A DNA stretch of 64,000 nucleotides, taken from NCBI GenBank assembly GCA_008015155.1, contig SSFA01000027.1, positions 54,732 through 118,731 on the forward strand. The letters run 5' to 3'. The notes under the pieces were generated by a model. It was not told the origin of the DNA. It made no database searches and was given only the letters and a program-made list of their open reading frames with translations. The position numbers and the translations under genes are program-made. Shown in pieces: positions 56,811 through 64,000 of the stretch (positions within the stretch are counted from its first letter, which is position 1; each line of letters opens with the position of its first letter). This stretch comes from Thiothrix sp. GTDB taxonomy: Bacteria > Pseudomonadota > Gammaproteobacteria > Thiotrichales > Thiotrichaceae.

Positions 56811-57644
56811 TCACTGCCCATACAAATGACGTTTTAGACCACTACCATTGAGGATAATCGTGCTAATTTCCTCAATAGAAATATTGGTCGTGTCGATATA
56901 AGGGATATTCAATTGCTTATAGAGTTTTTCCTGCCAATCAAGTTCATGTTGACATTGGGCTATTGAGGCATAACGACTATTCGGGCGACGTTCTTGGCGG
57001 ATTAGATGTAATTGCTCCACGCTTAGAGTTAAGCCAAACAGCTTATGCTTGTACGGCTCCAAAATTTTGGGCAAGCGTAAAGCATCCATATCCTCTTCAG
57101 TCAATGGATAATTAGCAGCGGAAATCCCATATTGCAGAGCAAGATACAAGCAAGTGGGGGTTTTGCCAGAGCGTGAAACCCCGACCAGAATAATATCTGC
57201 CCCATTAAAGTTTTTTGCAGACACCCCATCATCATTAGTCAAAGTATAATTAATCGCTGCAATCCGATTAAAGTAAGAAGAATTATTTTGTACCCCATGC
57301 GAACGCCCAACGGCATGCGCCGAAGGTTGCTGCAACTCTTGCTCCATCGAACCAATGAAGGTTCCAAAGAAGTCATAAATTACACAGTTTGCTTGGGCTA
57401 TGATGGCACGAATATCATCATCAACTAAAGTGCTAAAAACTAGAGGCCGGCAGCCATCACGTTCGGCGGCTGCATTAATCCGCGCTGCTAAATCATTCGC
57501 TTTGGATAAAGAATCAAGGAAAGGAACATTAATTTTATTCCAGTCAATGCCATCAAATTGGGTCAGCAGACTGTGACCCAAAGTTTCTGCGGTAATACCA
57601 GTACGGTCAGACAAATAGTAAACCGTACGTTTTTGCCTGCTCAT
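56811..57644 (-). CDS. ppsR: PEP synthase regulatory protein (kinase/pyrophosphorylase)
   Basis: 277 residues, DUF299/PSRP family. P-loop-like GVSRSGKTPTCLYLA at about 150. It phosphorylates PEP synthase with ADP and removes the phosphate with Pi, switching it off and on. AAGGAG is well placed. It follows ppsA by 18 bases on the same strand, as expected. Confidence 0.95.
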   Translation of the reverse strand: MSRQKRTVYYLSDRTGITAETLGHSLLTQFDGIDWNKINVPFLDSLSKANDLAARINAAAERDGCRPLVFSTLVDDDIRAIIAQANCVIYDFFGTFIGSMEQELQQPSAHAVGRSHGVQNNSSYFNRIAAINYTLTNDDGVSAKNFNGADIILVGVSRSGKTPTCLYLALQYGISAANYPLTEEDMDALRLPKILEPYKHKLFGLTLSVEQLHLIRQERRPNSRYASIAQCQHELDWQEKLYKQLNIPYIDTTNISIEEISTIILNGSGLKRHLYGQ

Positions 57645-57662
57645 ACTGAACTCCTTAACTAA

Positions 57663-60041
57663 TTAGTGCTTTTCAAGACTGGCTAAATGCAACCAAGTAT
57701 TGACAACGGTGTCGGGATTCAAGGAAATACTGCTAATCCCCTGCTCATGCAACCAAACTGCAAAATCAGGATAATCAGAAGGCCCTTGGCCACAAATACC
57801 GACATACTTGCCCTGCTTCTTACAAGCAATAATCGCCATACTCAAGAGCTTTTTCACGGCCGGATTACGCTCATCAAACAGATGCGCAATTAAGCCTGAA
57901 TCACGATCTAAGCCTAAGGATAGCTGAGTCATGTCATTTGAGCCAATCGAGAAGCCATCAAAATACACCAAGAACTCTTCAGCCAAGACAGCATTAGAGG
58001 GAATCTCGCACATCATAATTAAGCGTAAATCATTTTCACCGCGCTTAATCCCTTGCGAGGCCAAGAGCTCGGTCACTTGCTGAGCCTCTTCCAAAGTACG
58101 GCAGAAAGGAATCATGACCTCAACATTGGTCAGCCCCATCTCGTTACGGACTTTACGTAAAGCTTGGCATTCCAGCTCAAAACAACTGCGGAAATCAGTC
58201 GATAAATAACGCGAAACTCCACGATAACCAATCATGGGGTTTTCTTCATGCGGCTCATAACGATCACCTGCTAGTAAGTTCGCGTATTCATTCGATTTGA
58301 AATCAGACATGCGCACAATCACTTTATGCGGATGGAAAGCAGCCGCTAAAGTCGCAATGCCTTCCACTAACTTTTCCACATAAAAATCGACCGGACTTGA
58401 ATAGCCCGCAATTTTCTTACCGATTTTTGTTTTGAGTTCTTCTGGCAAGAGATCGAACTCCATCAACGCTTTCGGATGAATCCCAATTGTATTGTTAATG
58501 ATGAACTCTAAACGCGCTAAACCCACACCTTCATTTGGCAAACGCGAGAAAGAGAAGGCACGCTCAGGATTACCCACATTCATCATGATCTTGACAGACA
58601 AATCAGGCAAATTGCCGGTATCTGCGGTCATCCGCTCAAAACCAAGCAAACCTGCATAAATGAAGCCCGTATCACCTTCGGCACAAGACACCGTGACTTC
58701 ATCACCATTAGCAATCAAATCGGTTGCATTCCCACATCCAACCACCGCAGGAATGCCCATTTCACGGGCAATAATGGCCGCGTGACAAGTACGCCCACCA
58801 CGATTAGTCACGATGGCAGAAGCACGCTTCATGATCGGCTCCCAATCAGGATCGGTCATATCAGTAACCAGCACATCCCCTTCTTGGACCTCATGCATTT
58901 GCGCGATGCTCATGATGATGCGCGCTTTACCTTGGCCAATTTTCTGCCCAATTGCACGACCTTCAGCAATCACTTGGCCTTGGCTGGCTAATTGATAACG
59001 CTCAATAACAGTCGTTTTAGCGCGGCTCTCTACCGTTTCAGGGCGAGCTTGTACGATATACAGTTTGCCGTCACCGCCATCTAAAGCCCACTCAATATCC
59101 ATTGGGCGGCCATAGTGCTTTTCAATAATCAACGCTTGGCGAGCTAGGGACTCAACCTGTTCATCCGTTAAGCAGAACCGTTGCCGACGCGCATCGTCAA
59201 CATCACGAGTTAAGGTTGCTTTGTTATGCGCGCCACCTTGAGTGTCATAGATCATCTCAATGGCTTTCTCACCCAAACGCCGCGATAAAATGGCAGGACG
59301 ATGAGCCGCCAAATTCGGCTTATAGACATAGAACTCGTCTGGATTGACCGCACCCTGCACAACCGTCTCACCCAAACCATACGCGCCCGTGATAAAGACT
59401 GCATCACGGAAACCGGACTCGGTATCTAAAGTGAACATGACTCCACTTGCACCAATATCACTGCGAGCCATTTTTTGAATCCCGGCGGACAAAAATACTT
59501 TGTCATGCTCAAAATGCTGATGAACCCGATAAGCAATTGCACGATCATTGTATAAAGAAGCGAAGACTTCTTTGATTGCTGCAATAACATTATCTAAGCC
59601 ACGCACATTCAAGAAAGTTTCTTGCTGACCGGCAAAGGACGCATCTGGCAAATCTTCTGCTGTTGCGGAAGAGCGCACCGCGAATGAGGCCGTATCACCA
59701 GAACCCGCCGCTAACTTTTCATAAGCTTCGGTCACAGCACTTAATAGAGCTTGCGGTAAAGGCGCATCCATTAACCAACCACGAATCGTTTTGCCCGCAT
59801 GAGTTAAAGCATTAATATCATCCACATTCAACGTGGCTAATAGCTGATTGATACGGGTATCTAAGCCTTCATATTGTAGAAAATCACGGTAGGCATCGGT
59901 AGTGGTTGCAAAGCCACCGGGAACACTAACGCCTACATTAGCCAAATTACTTATCATTTCCCCGAGTGACGCATTCTTGCCCCCTACAATATTGACGTCA
60001 TGCATGCCTAATTGATCAAACCACAAAATATAATCAGCCAT
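57663..60041 (-). CDS. ppsA: Phosphoenolpyruvate synthase
   Basis: 792 residues. N-terminal ATP-binding domain, the phosphohistidine swivel domain with [13 protein letters not shown] (catalytic His, about 420), and the PEP/pyruvate barrel with [11 protein letters not shown] and GICGQGPSD. Converts pyruvate and ATP to PEP in gluconeogenesis. GGGAG lies seven bases before the ATG. The leader contains a terminator. Confidence 0.97.
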   Translation of the reverse strand: MADYILWFDQLGMHDVNIVGGKNASLGEMISNLANVGVSVPGGFATTTDAYRDFLQYEGLDTRINQLLATLNVDDINALTHAGKTIRGWLMDAPLPQALLSAVTEAYEKLAAGSGDTASFAVRSSATAEDLPDASFAGQQETFLNVRGLDNVIAAIKEVFASLYNDRAIAYRVHQHFEHDKVFLSAGIQKMARSDIGASGVMFTLDTESGFRDAVFITGAYGLGETVVQGAVNPDEFYVYKPNLAAHRPAILSRRLGEKAIEMIYDTQGGAHNKATLTRDVDDARRQRFCLTDEQVESLARQALIIEKHYGRPMDIEWALDGGDGKLYIVQARPETVESRAKTTVIERYQLASQGQVIAEGRAIGQKIGQGKARIIMSIAQMHEVQEGDVLVTDMTDPDWEPIMKRASAIVTNRGGRTCHAAIIAREMGIPAVVGCGNATDLIANGDEVTVSCAEGDTGFIYAGLLGFERMTADTGNLPDLSVKIMMNVGNPERAFSFSRLPNEGVGLARLEFIINNTIGIHPKALMEFDLLPEELKTKIGKKIAGYSSPVDFYVEKLVEGIATLAAAFHPHKVIVRMSDFKSNEYANLLAGDRYEPHEENPMIGYRGVSRYLSTDFRSCFELECQALRKVRNEMGLTNVEVMIPFCRTLEEAQQVTELLASQGIKRGENDLRLIMMCEIPSNAVLAEEFLVYFDGFSIGSNDMTQLSLGLDRDSGLIAHLFDERNPAVKKLLSMAIIACKKQGKYVGICGQGPSDYPDFAVWLHEQGISSISLNPDTVVNTWLHLASLEKH

Positions 60042-60326
60042 TATAAAACTCCCAAAAGATTAAAATTTGGCTAGTAAAGGGGAAGATTAGCTTATCGAAA
60101 AAATGCTAAGAACGCATCTGAATAGAAGGAGGGACAAAAAAGAGCGGCATCCACTAGGAACGCCGCAAGCACCACAGTTAGCATGAGATAACATTACATG
60201 AATGTTTGATGGCCGTCATCTTAACAAACGATGTCTGATTTATTAAAATCAATTGTTTCAATTTTTACTATTAATATGCACAATAGTAAGGCATAAAACT
60301 ATTTACTTTGAGCACCCAGGAAAGCT
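60042..60326 (-). other. ppsA leader with possible attenuator or small RNA
   Basis: Contains the terminator above, a weak promoter (TTAATA 60246-60241, 17-base spacer, TAAGAT 60223-60218), and a 13-codon frame starting at 60219 and ending at 60178, 12 bases before the terminator stem. Either leader-peptide attenuation or a separate small RNA of about 75 nt would fit. The frame's ribosome site is poor. Confidence 0.4.
60135..60166 (-). terminator. Terminator in the ppsA leader
   Basis: Minus strand: GCGGCGTTCC, loop TAGT, GGATGCCGC, then CTTTTTTG. It lies about 94 bases upstream of the ppsA start, with no annotated gene before it, so it ends a short leader transcript or a small RNA. Confidence 0.6.
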
Positions 60327-61256
60327 ATGCACTATTATAAACAGACACGTTACAAGCTGTTACGTACCTTTTGTGTGGTCGCACAAAAAGAAAACATCAC
60401 CCATGCGGCAGAACAGTTGCATATCAGCCAACCTACTGTGTCCTTACAAGTACAAGCTTTAGAGCGTGAGATGGGTCAAAAGTTGTTAGAACGTCGCGGC
60501 CCTAGCGTCAAACTCACGCCAGAAGGCAAAGTCCTCTATCAACTAGTGCAGCCCTTAGCGGCGGGGATTGATGGCTTGCGTGAAACGTTTGCAGCGAGCT
60601 TAGGCAAAATGGAAATGGGTGAGCTAGATATTGCTGCTGACCAATCGACTTCGCTTTATGTGTTGCCCGAATATATTCAACAGTTTAAAGAAGCCTATCC
60701 TGGTATCCGCATTAATATGCATAACGTGGAAGGCCAAAGTGGCATGAAAATGTTGCTGGAAGATCAAGTGGACTTAGCCATTGGCCCACTGCTTCAAGTT
60801 CCCGATAGCATTATTTATCAACCCTTTGCGAATTTTCGCTCTATCCTGATCGTGCCTGAAGGACATCCACTTACGCAGCAGGTGAATATCACTTTAGAGG
60901 ATATTAGCCCGTATGGGCTGATTCTCCCGCCCAAAAATCAAAGTACTTGGCGAATGGTGGATACAGTATTCCGCCAACATGAAGTATCTTATTCCGTGAG
61001 TATGGAGGCGGGGGGATGGGAAATTGTTAAAAAATATGTCGAATTAGGCGTAGGTATTTCTATCGTTACCGATGTTTGCTTAAACTCTTATGACAAAATT
61101 GTAGGTATTCCTCTAGATCATTACTTCCCTTCCCGTAATTATGGATTGATTGTACGCCGTGGCAAATTTTTTACCCCACAAGCCAAGCGCTTTATAGAAA
61201 TGTTTGATCCGTTCTTTTTTAGCCGTACCGACGATGAAGATGAGGATGAACTTTAA
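60327..61256 (+). CDS. LysR-family transcriptional regulator
   Basis: 309 residues. N-terminal wHTH (NITHAAEQLHISQPTVSLQVQALE) and a LysR substrate-binding domain (about 95-300). The tail is unusually acidic (SRTDDEDEDEL). AGGA precedes the ATG. It is divergent from ppsA but not clearly its regulator. Resembles CysB/CbbR-like regulators; ligand unknown. Confidence 0.9.
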   Translation: MHYYKQTRYKLLRTFCVVAQKENITHAAEQLHISQPTVSLQVQALEREMGQKLLERRGPSVKLTPEGKVLYQLVQPLAAGIDGLRETFAASLGKMEMGELDIAADQSTSLYVLPEYIQQFKEAYPGIRINMHNVEGQSGMKMLLEDQVDLAIGPLLQVPDSIIYQPFANFRSILIVPEGHPLTQQVNITLEDISPYGLILPPKNQSTWRMVDTVFRQHEVSYSVSMEAGGWEIVKKYVELGVGISIVTDVCLNSYDKIVGIPLDHYFPSRNYGLIVRRGKFFTPQAKRFIEMFDPFFFSRTDDEDEDEL

Positions 61257-61307
61257 GCGAAGGTATTTTTTAATGCGCTTGCTTAGGGCAGTTACTCCAA
61301 CAAAAAG

Positions 61308-61321
61308 CTGATTTAGATCAA
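61308..61321 (+). promoter_or_regulatory. Near-consensus FNR box upstream of hemN
   Basis: CTGAT-TTAG-ATCAA against the consensus TTGAT-N4-ATCAA, nine of ten conserved positions. hemN is a known FNR/Anr target, and an Fnr-type regulator is encoded just downstream of it. Confidence 0.65.
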
Positions 61322-61478
61322 ATCCTCTGGAGTTTTCGGCTAGCTGATCCTCTTTAGCCCCACGCAATTGACTTTAATCATGCTAGTTTTTAAACAGAGC
61401 CGTCATGCTAAGGCTCTGTTTAAAACTTTCAGCGAGCGGCTACTATTCGCATCCTGTATGTATTTGTCGAGGTTCAGT

Positions 61479-62864
61479 ATGAAAAGTATAAGTTTTGACC
61501 CAGACTTGATACGCCGCTATGACATTGCGGGGCCACGTTATACGTCTTACCCCACCGCAGTTTCGTTTAAAAACTTCTCGGCGGCGGAGTACATCAGTCA
61601 GGCACGCCAGAGTAATGAGGATTTAATTCCCCTACCCTTATCTTTATATTTTCATATTCCTTTTTGTGCGACGGTTTGTTTTTATTGTGCCTGCAATAAA
61701 ATTGTCACCAAAAACCGTGAGCAAGCGGCTCTTTATTTAGACTATTTATTCCGTGAAATTGAACTACAGGCAGCACTGTATGACCCAGATCGACGAGTCC
61801 AGCAGCTACATTGGGGTGGGGGTACTCCAACCTTTTTAAATCATGAGCAAATTGCTGCTTTGATGGCCAAAACTCGTCAGCAGTTTAATCTGTTAAACGA
61901 TGATAGCGGTGACTACTCGATAGAAATTGACCCCCGCTCAGTGAGCACTGCCACGATCCAGTTATTACGTGAGCAAGGCTTCAATCGCTTTAGCCTAGGT
62001 GTGCAAGACGTTGATGAGCGTGTACAGCGCGCTGTAAATCGTATTCAACCGACTGAACAAACCCTAGAAATTATTCAAACTTGCCGTGCACAGGGGGCTA
62101 AATCCATTAGTATTGATTTGATCTATGGGTTACCGTTGCAAACTTTAGCAAGGTTTAGTCAGACTTTAGCAACCGTCATTGCTTGGTCGCCAGATCGAAT
62201 TTCCCTGTTTAATTACGCTCACTTACCGACCCTTTTCATGCCACAGCGGCGGATTAACAGCGCAGAACTGCCTTCCAGTGAAGAGAAATTGGAAATTCTG
62301 CAGCAGGCTGTTCAGCAGCTAACGGCTGCGGGCTATGTCTATATCGGTATGGATCATTTTGCTAAACCTGATGATGAATTAGCTTTAGCCCAAGAACAAG
62401 GCAACCTACAGCGTAATTTCCAAGGCTATACCACGCATGCCGATTGCGATTTAGTGGCTATGGGTGTGAGTGCTATTAGTCATGTTGCCGATTGCTATAG
62501 CCAGAATGAAAAAACCACTGATGCCTACTATGCCGCTTTAGATGCTGGGCATTTGGCAGTCACTCGTGGTGTTACACTGACTGAAGATGATCATATTCGC
62601 CGCTATGTCATTCAACAGCTCACCTGCCAATTTGTAGTGGATTTCAAAACCCTTGAGCATGAGTTTCAGATTGATGCAAAAAACTACTTTAGCTCTGAAC
62701 TAGCACAATTAGCCAATATGCAAGCTGATCAGTTGCTGGAGATCGAGGGTAATAAACTCACGATTACTCCACGTGGGCGGTTTTTGGTACGGAATATTTG
62801 CATGACTTTCGATGCCAGTTTACAACAAGCAGCGGCTACTCAACGGTTTTCTAAAGTGATCTAG
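61479..62864 (+). CDS. hemN: Oxygen-independent coproporphyrinogen III oxidase
   Basis: About 461 residues. Radical-SAM motif CATVCFYCACNK (CxxxCxxC) near residue 60. Start MKSISFDPDLIRRYD at 61479 was chosen for GAGG six bases upstream and for the family N-terminus; the frame from 61368 is longer than needed. It makes protoporphyrinogen when oxygen is absent, consistent with the FNR box. Confidence 0.95.
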   Translation: MKSISFDPDLIRRYDIAGPRYTSYPTAVSFKNFSAAEYISQARQSNEDLIPLPLSLYFHIPFCATVCFYCACNKIVTKNREQAALYLDYLFREIELQAALYDPDRRVQQLHWGGGTPTFLNHEQIAALMAKTRQQFNLLNDDSGDYSIEIDPRSVSTATIQLLREQGFNRFSLGVQDVDERVQRAVNRIQPTEQTLEIIQTCRAQGAKSISIDLIYGLPLQTLARFSQTLATVIAWSPDRISLFNYAHLPTLFMPQRRINSAELPSSEEKLEILQQAVQQLTAAGYVYIGMDHFAKPDDELALAQEQGNLQRNFQGYTTHADCDLVAMGVSAISHVADCYSQNEKTTDAYYAALDAGHLAVTRGVTLTEDDHIRRYVIQQLTCQFVVDFKTLEHEFQIDAKNYFSSELAQLANMQADQLLEIEGNKLTITPRGRFLVRNICMTFDASLQQAAATQRFSKVI

Positions 62865-62871
62865 CTTTAGA

Positions 62872-63609
62872 CTAACGACACTGATGATGGCCTAAACCTT
62901 TGAGCCGCTCAGGCGCTAAGATTTCAATCAGACGGTGATTCACGCTAATGATGCCGTCTTCTTGTAAACGTGAAAACATCCGACTTAAAGTCTCGACGGC
63001 CATCCCTAGATAATTGGCTAAATCATGGCGGGGCATGGGCAAATAAAATTCACGACTAGAAAAACCACGCGATTGATTACGCTCAGCAATACCTGTTAAG
63101 AAAGTGGCTAAACGCTCTTCGGTGCGCATCTGCCCTAAAGTTAGAAGCAATTGATGCTCGCGCCCAATCTCCATTCCCACCTGACGCATCATCCCATTGC
63201 GCATGCTAGCGATACTACCGCAAAGCTCATGGAAGGAATCCATATTCAGCTCACAAACAAAGGTATCTTCTAGCGCCTGAGCATCACAACTGTGCTTATT
63301 ATTTGCGAACGCATCAAAACCGACCAAGTCACCGGGCAGATAGAAGCCCAAAATTTGCTCTTCACCCTCTAAAGTTGATAAAGAGGTTTTAATCGAACCT
63401 GATTTGACCGCATAAATAGCTTGATGCGGGTCATCGCGGCGGTAGAGATAGTCTTTCTTATTGATTTTAATAGCCTTATCAATAGCAGACTCTAGCCTTG
63501 TTAATTCTTCTTTGGTTAGACCTCGTGGCAAGCATAACTCACTCAAACTGCAATTATTACAAGCCACAGCAGTTTTTTTATTAGTAGGAACACGGCTAGA
63601 AGACATCAT
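62872..63609 (-). CDS. fnr: Fnr-type oxygen-sensing transcription regulator
   Basis: 245 residues. Cysteines C-x2-C-x5-C near the N-terminus (CNNCSLSELC) and one at about 120 are the likely [4Fe-4S] ligands. Then the cNMP-fold (about 30-150), dimer helix, and the HTH with MPRHDLANYLGMAVETLSRMFSRLQ (E-SR recognition typical of FNR). GGAGG before the ATG. It converges on hemN. Confidence 0.95.
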   Translation of the reverse strand: MMSSSRVPTNKKTAVACNNCSLSELCLPRGLTKEELTRLESAIDKAIKINKKDYLYRRDDPHQAIYAVKSGSIKTSLSTLEGEEQILGFYLPGDLVGFDAFANNKHSCDAQALEDTFVCELNMDSFHELCGSIASMRNGMMRQVGMEIGREHQLLLTLGQMRTEERLATFLTGIAERNQSRGFSSREFYLPMPRHDLANYLGMAVETLSRMFSRLQEDGIISVNHRLIEILAPERLKGLGHHQCR

Positions 63610-63669
63610 CCTTGCCTCCGAAATAGTTGAAACACTCGAATTTCTCTCATTTGCAGGTTAAAGGAATGC

Positions 63670-63683
63670 CTGACTTAGATCAA
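63670..63683. promoter_or_regulatory. FNR-like box upstream of fnr
   Basis: CTGAC-TTAG-ATCAA, eight of ten consensus positions, 61 bases before the fnr start. Possible autoregulation. Confidence 0.45.
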
Positions 63684-63905
63684 GTTTTACTGTTGTGCGG
63701 TGCAGTTGGAATTAGCCTAAAGACTAACCAGCATTCTAGAAATCGAGCTAGCGTAAAATTATAAAAAAATTTAATAGGTTCAAGCGTTGTTAATTTAACT
63801 CCACCTATACTGCGCCCATGGATTCAAGATTGAATGGAAGGTCTGAGATCCAGCCGCATAACAACAAGAGTTGCATTGTAGCGACCAGCTTCCTTAAAGT
63901 CTTCT

Positions 63906-63929
63906 GCGGATCTTCGGATCCGCTTTTTT
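63906..63929 (+). terminator. Rho-independent terminator, plus strand
   Basis: GCGGATC-TTCG-GATCCGC stem with a stable TTCG loop, followed by six T residues. No gene on the plus strand ends just before it. Confidence 0.85.
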
Positions 63930-64000
63930 ATTTCTGTTATTTGCAAAACGCCCCTTTTTAGCTCATTCTTACGCGCTTTCCTCAGTCACCCCAATAAACT

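Larger units (their letters stand above)
63610..64000. other. Region upstream of fnr with possible small RNA
   Basis: About 390 bases. TATACT at 63806-63811 (5 of 6) could be a -10; no good -35. A strong terminator follows at 63906-63929. No complete gene is visible; a 47-codon frame from 63818 runs over the terminator and is not credible. Confidence 0.35.

Noticed and set aside
63818..63960. 47-codon frame over the end terminator
   Set aside because: A strong terminator lies inside it and no ribosome site is seen.

Overview
The window reads as a chromosomal segment of a gammaproteobacterium with moderate to low GC. It carries gammaproteobacterial gene blocks (lptD-surA-pdxA, rsxABCDGE-nth, phoH-ybeY-corC-lnt, ppsR/ppsA, cysG, roxA), an outer-membrane and LPS system, and an Fnr/HemN pair that suggests facultative or microaerobic life. 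A relative of the Thiotrichaceae is my guess from gene order and codon flavour; this is inference and not established.

Left part (1-15.9 kb): a decayed IS1-type insA remnant (about 400-590), a YajD-type HNH protein, an orphan molybdopterin oxidoreductase, a lipoprotein, purB-roxA, cysG with an S24-like protein and a Spx/ArsC-like protein running into dapE, a coiled-coil protein with AT-hooks at both ends, and lptD-surA-pdxA. A minus-strand small-RNA candidate with promoter, CCUCCU linker and strong terminator lies between pdxA and rsxA.

Middle (16-43.9 kb): the full rsx/rnf electron-transport operon with nth, a DUF1841 gene, lpxH, zapE, def, a homocysteine methyltransferase, a lipoprotein and an MFS transporter. 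Next comes a divergent cluster: a CHASE2-adenylate/guanylate cyclase on one side; a TPR/outer-membrane beta-barrel protein, a FecR-domain protein and an EF-hand/peptidoglycan-binding protein on the other. It is followed by a DUF808 protein, the lnt-DUF533-corC-ybeY-phoH operon (minus strand), a FIST sensor protein, and a soluble hybrid histidine kinase whose reading frame is broken in its first receiver domain.

Integrated element (43,962-53,578, about 9.6 kb): it sits in the 3' end of a tRNA-Leu(CAA) gene and is bounded by an 18-bp direct repeat. From the tRNA inward it carries a P4-type integrase, an AlpA-like regulator, a small unknown, an inovirus Gp2/YagK-like protein with an H-x-H motif, 33-bp tandem repeats with a dyad, a repeat-dense presumed origin region, a DinJ/YafQ toxin-antitoxin pair, a ProQ/FinO RNA-binding protein, and a tightly overlapping six-gene operon that includes a filamentous-phage type (RstA-like) replication initiation factor. 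I find no capsid, Zot/pI or conjugation gene, so it resembles a satellite or phage-derived plasmid-like element. It is the best candidate for an undescribed system here.

Right part (53.7-64 kb): queA, a secreted double-SH3-like protein, folD, ppsR and ppsA (with a terminator-bearing leader), a LysR regulator, hemN behind a near-consensus FNR box, and fnr with its own FNR-like box. The last 390 bases hold a terminator with possible small-RNA sequence.
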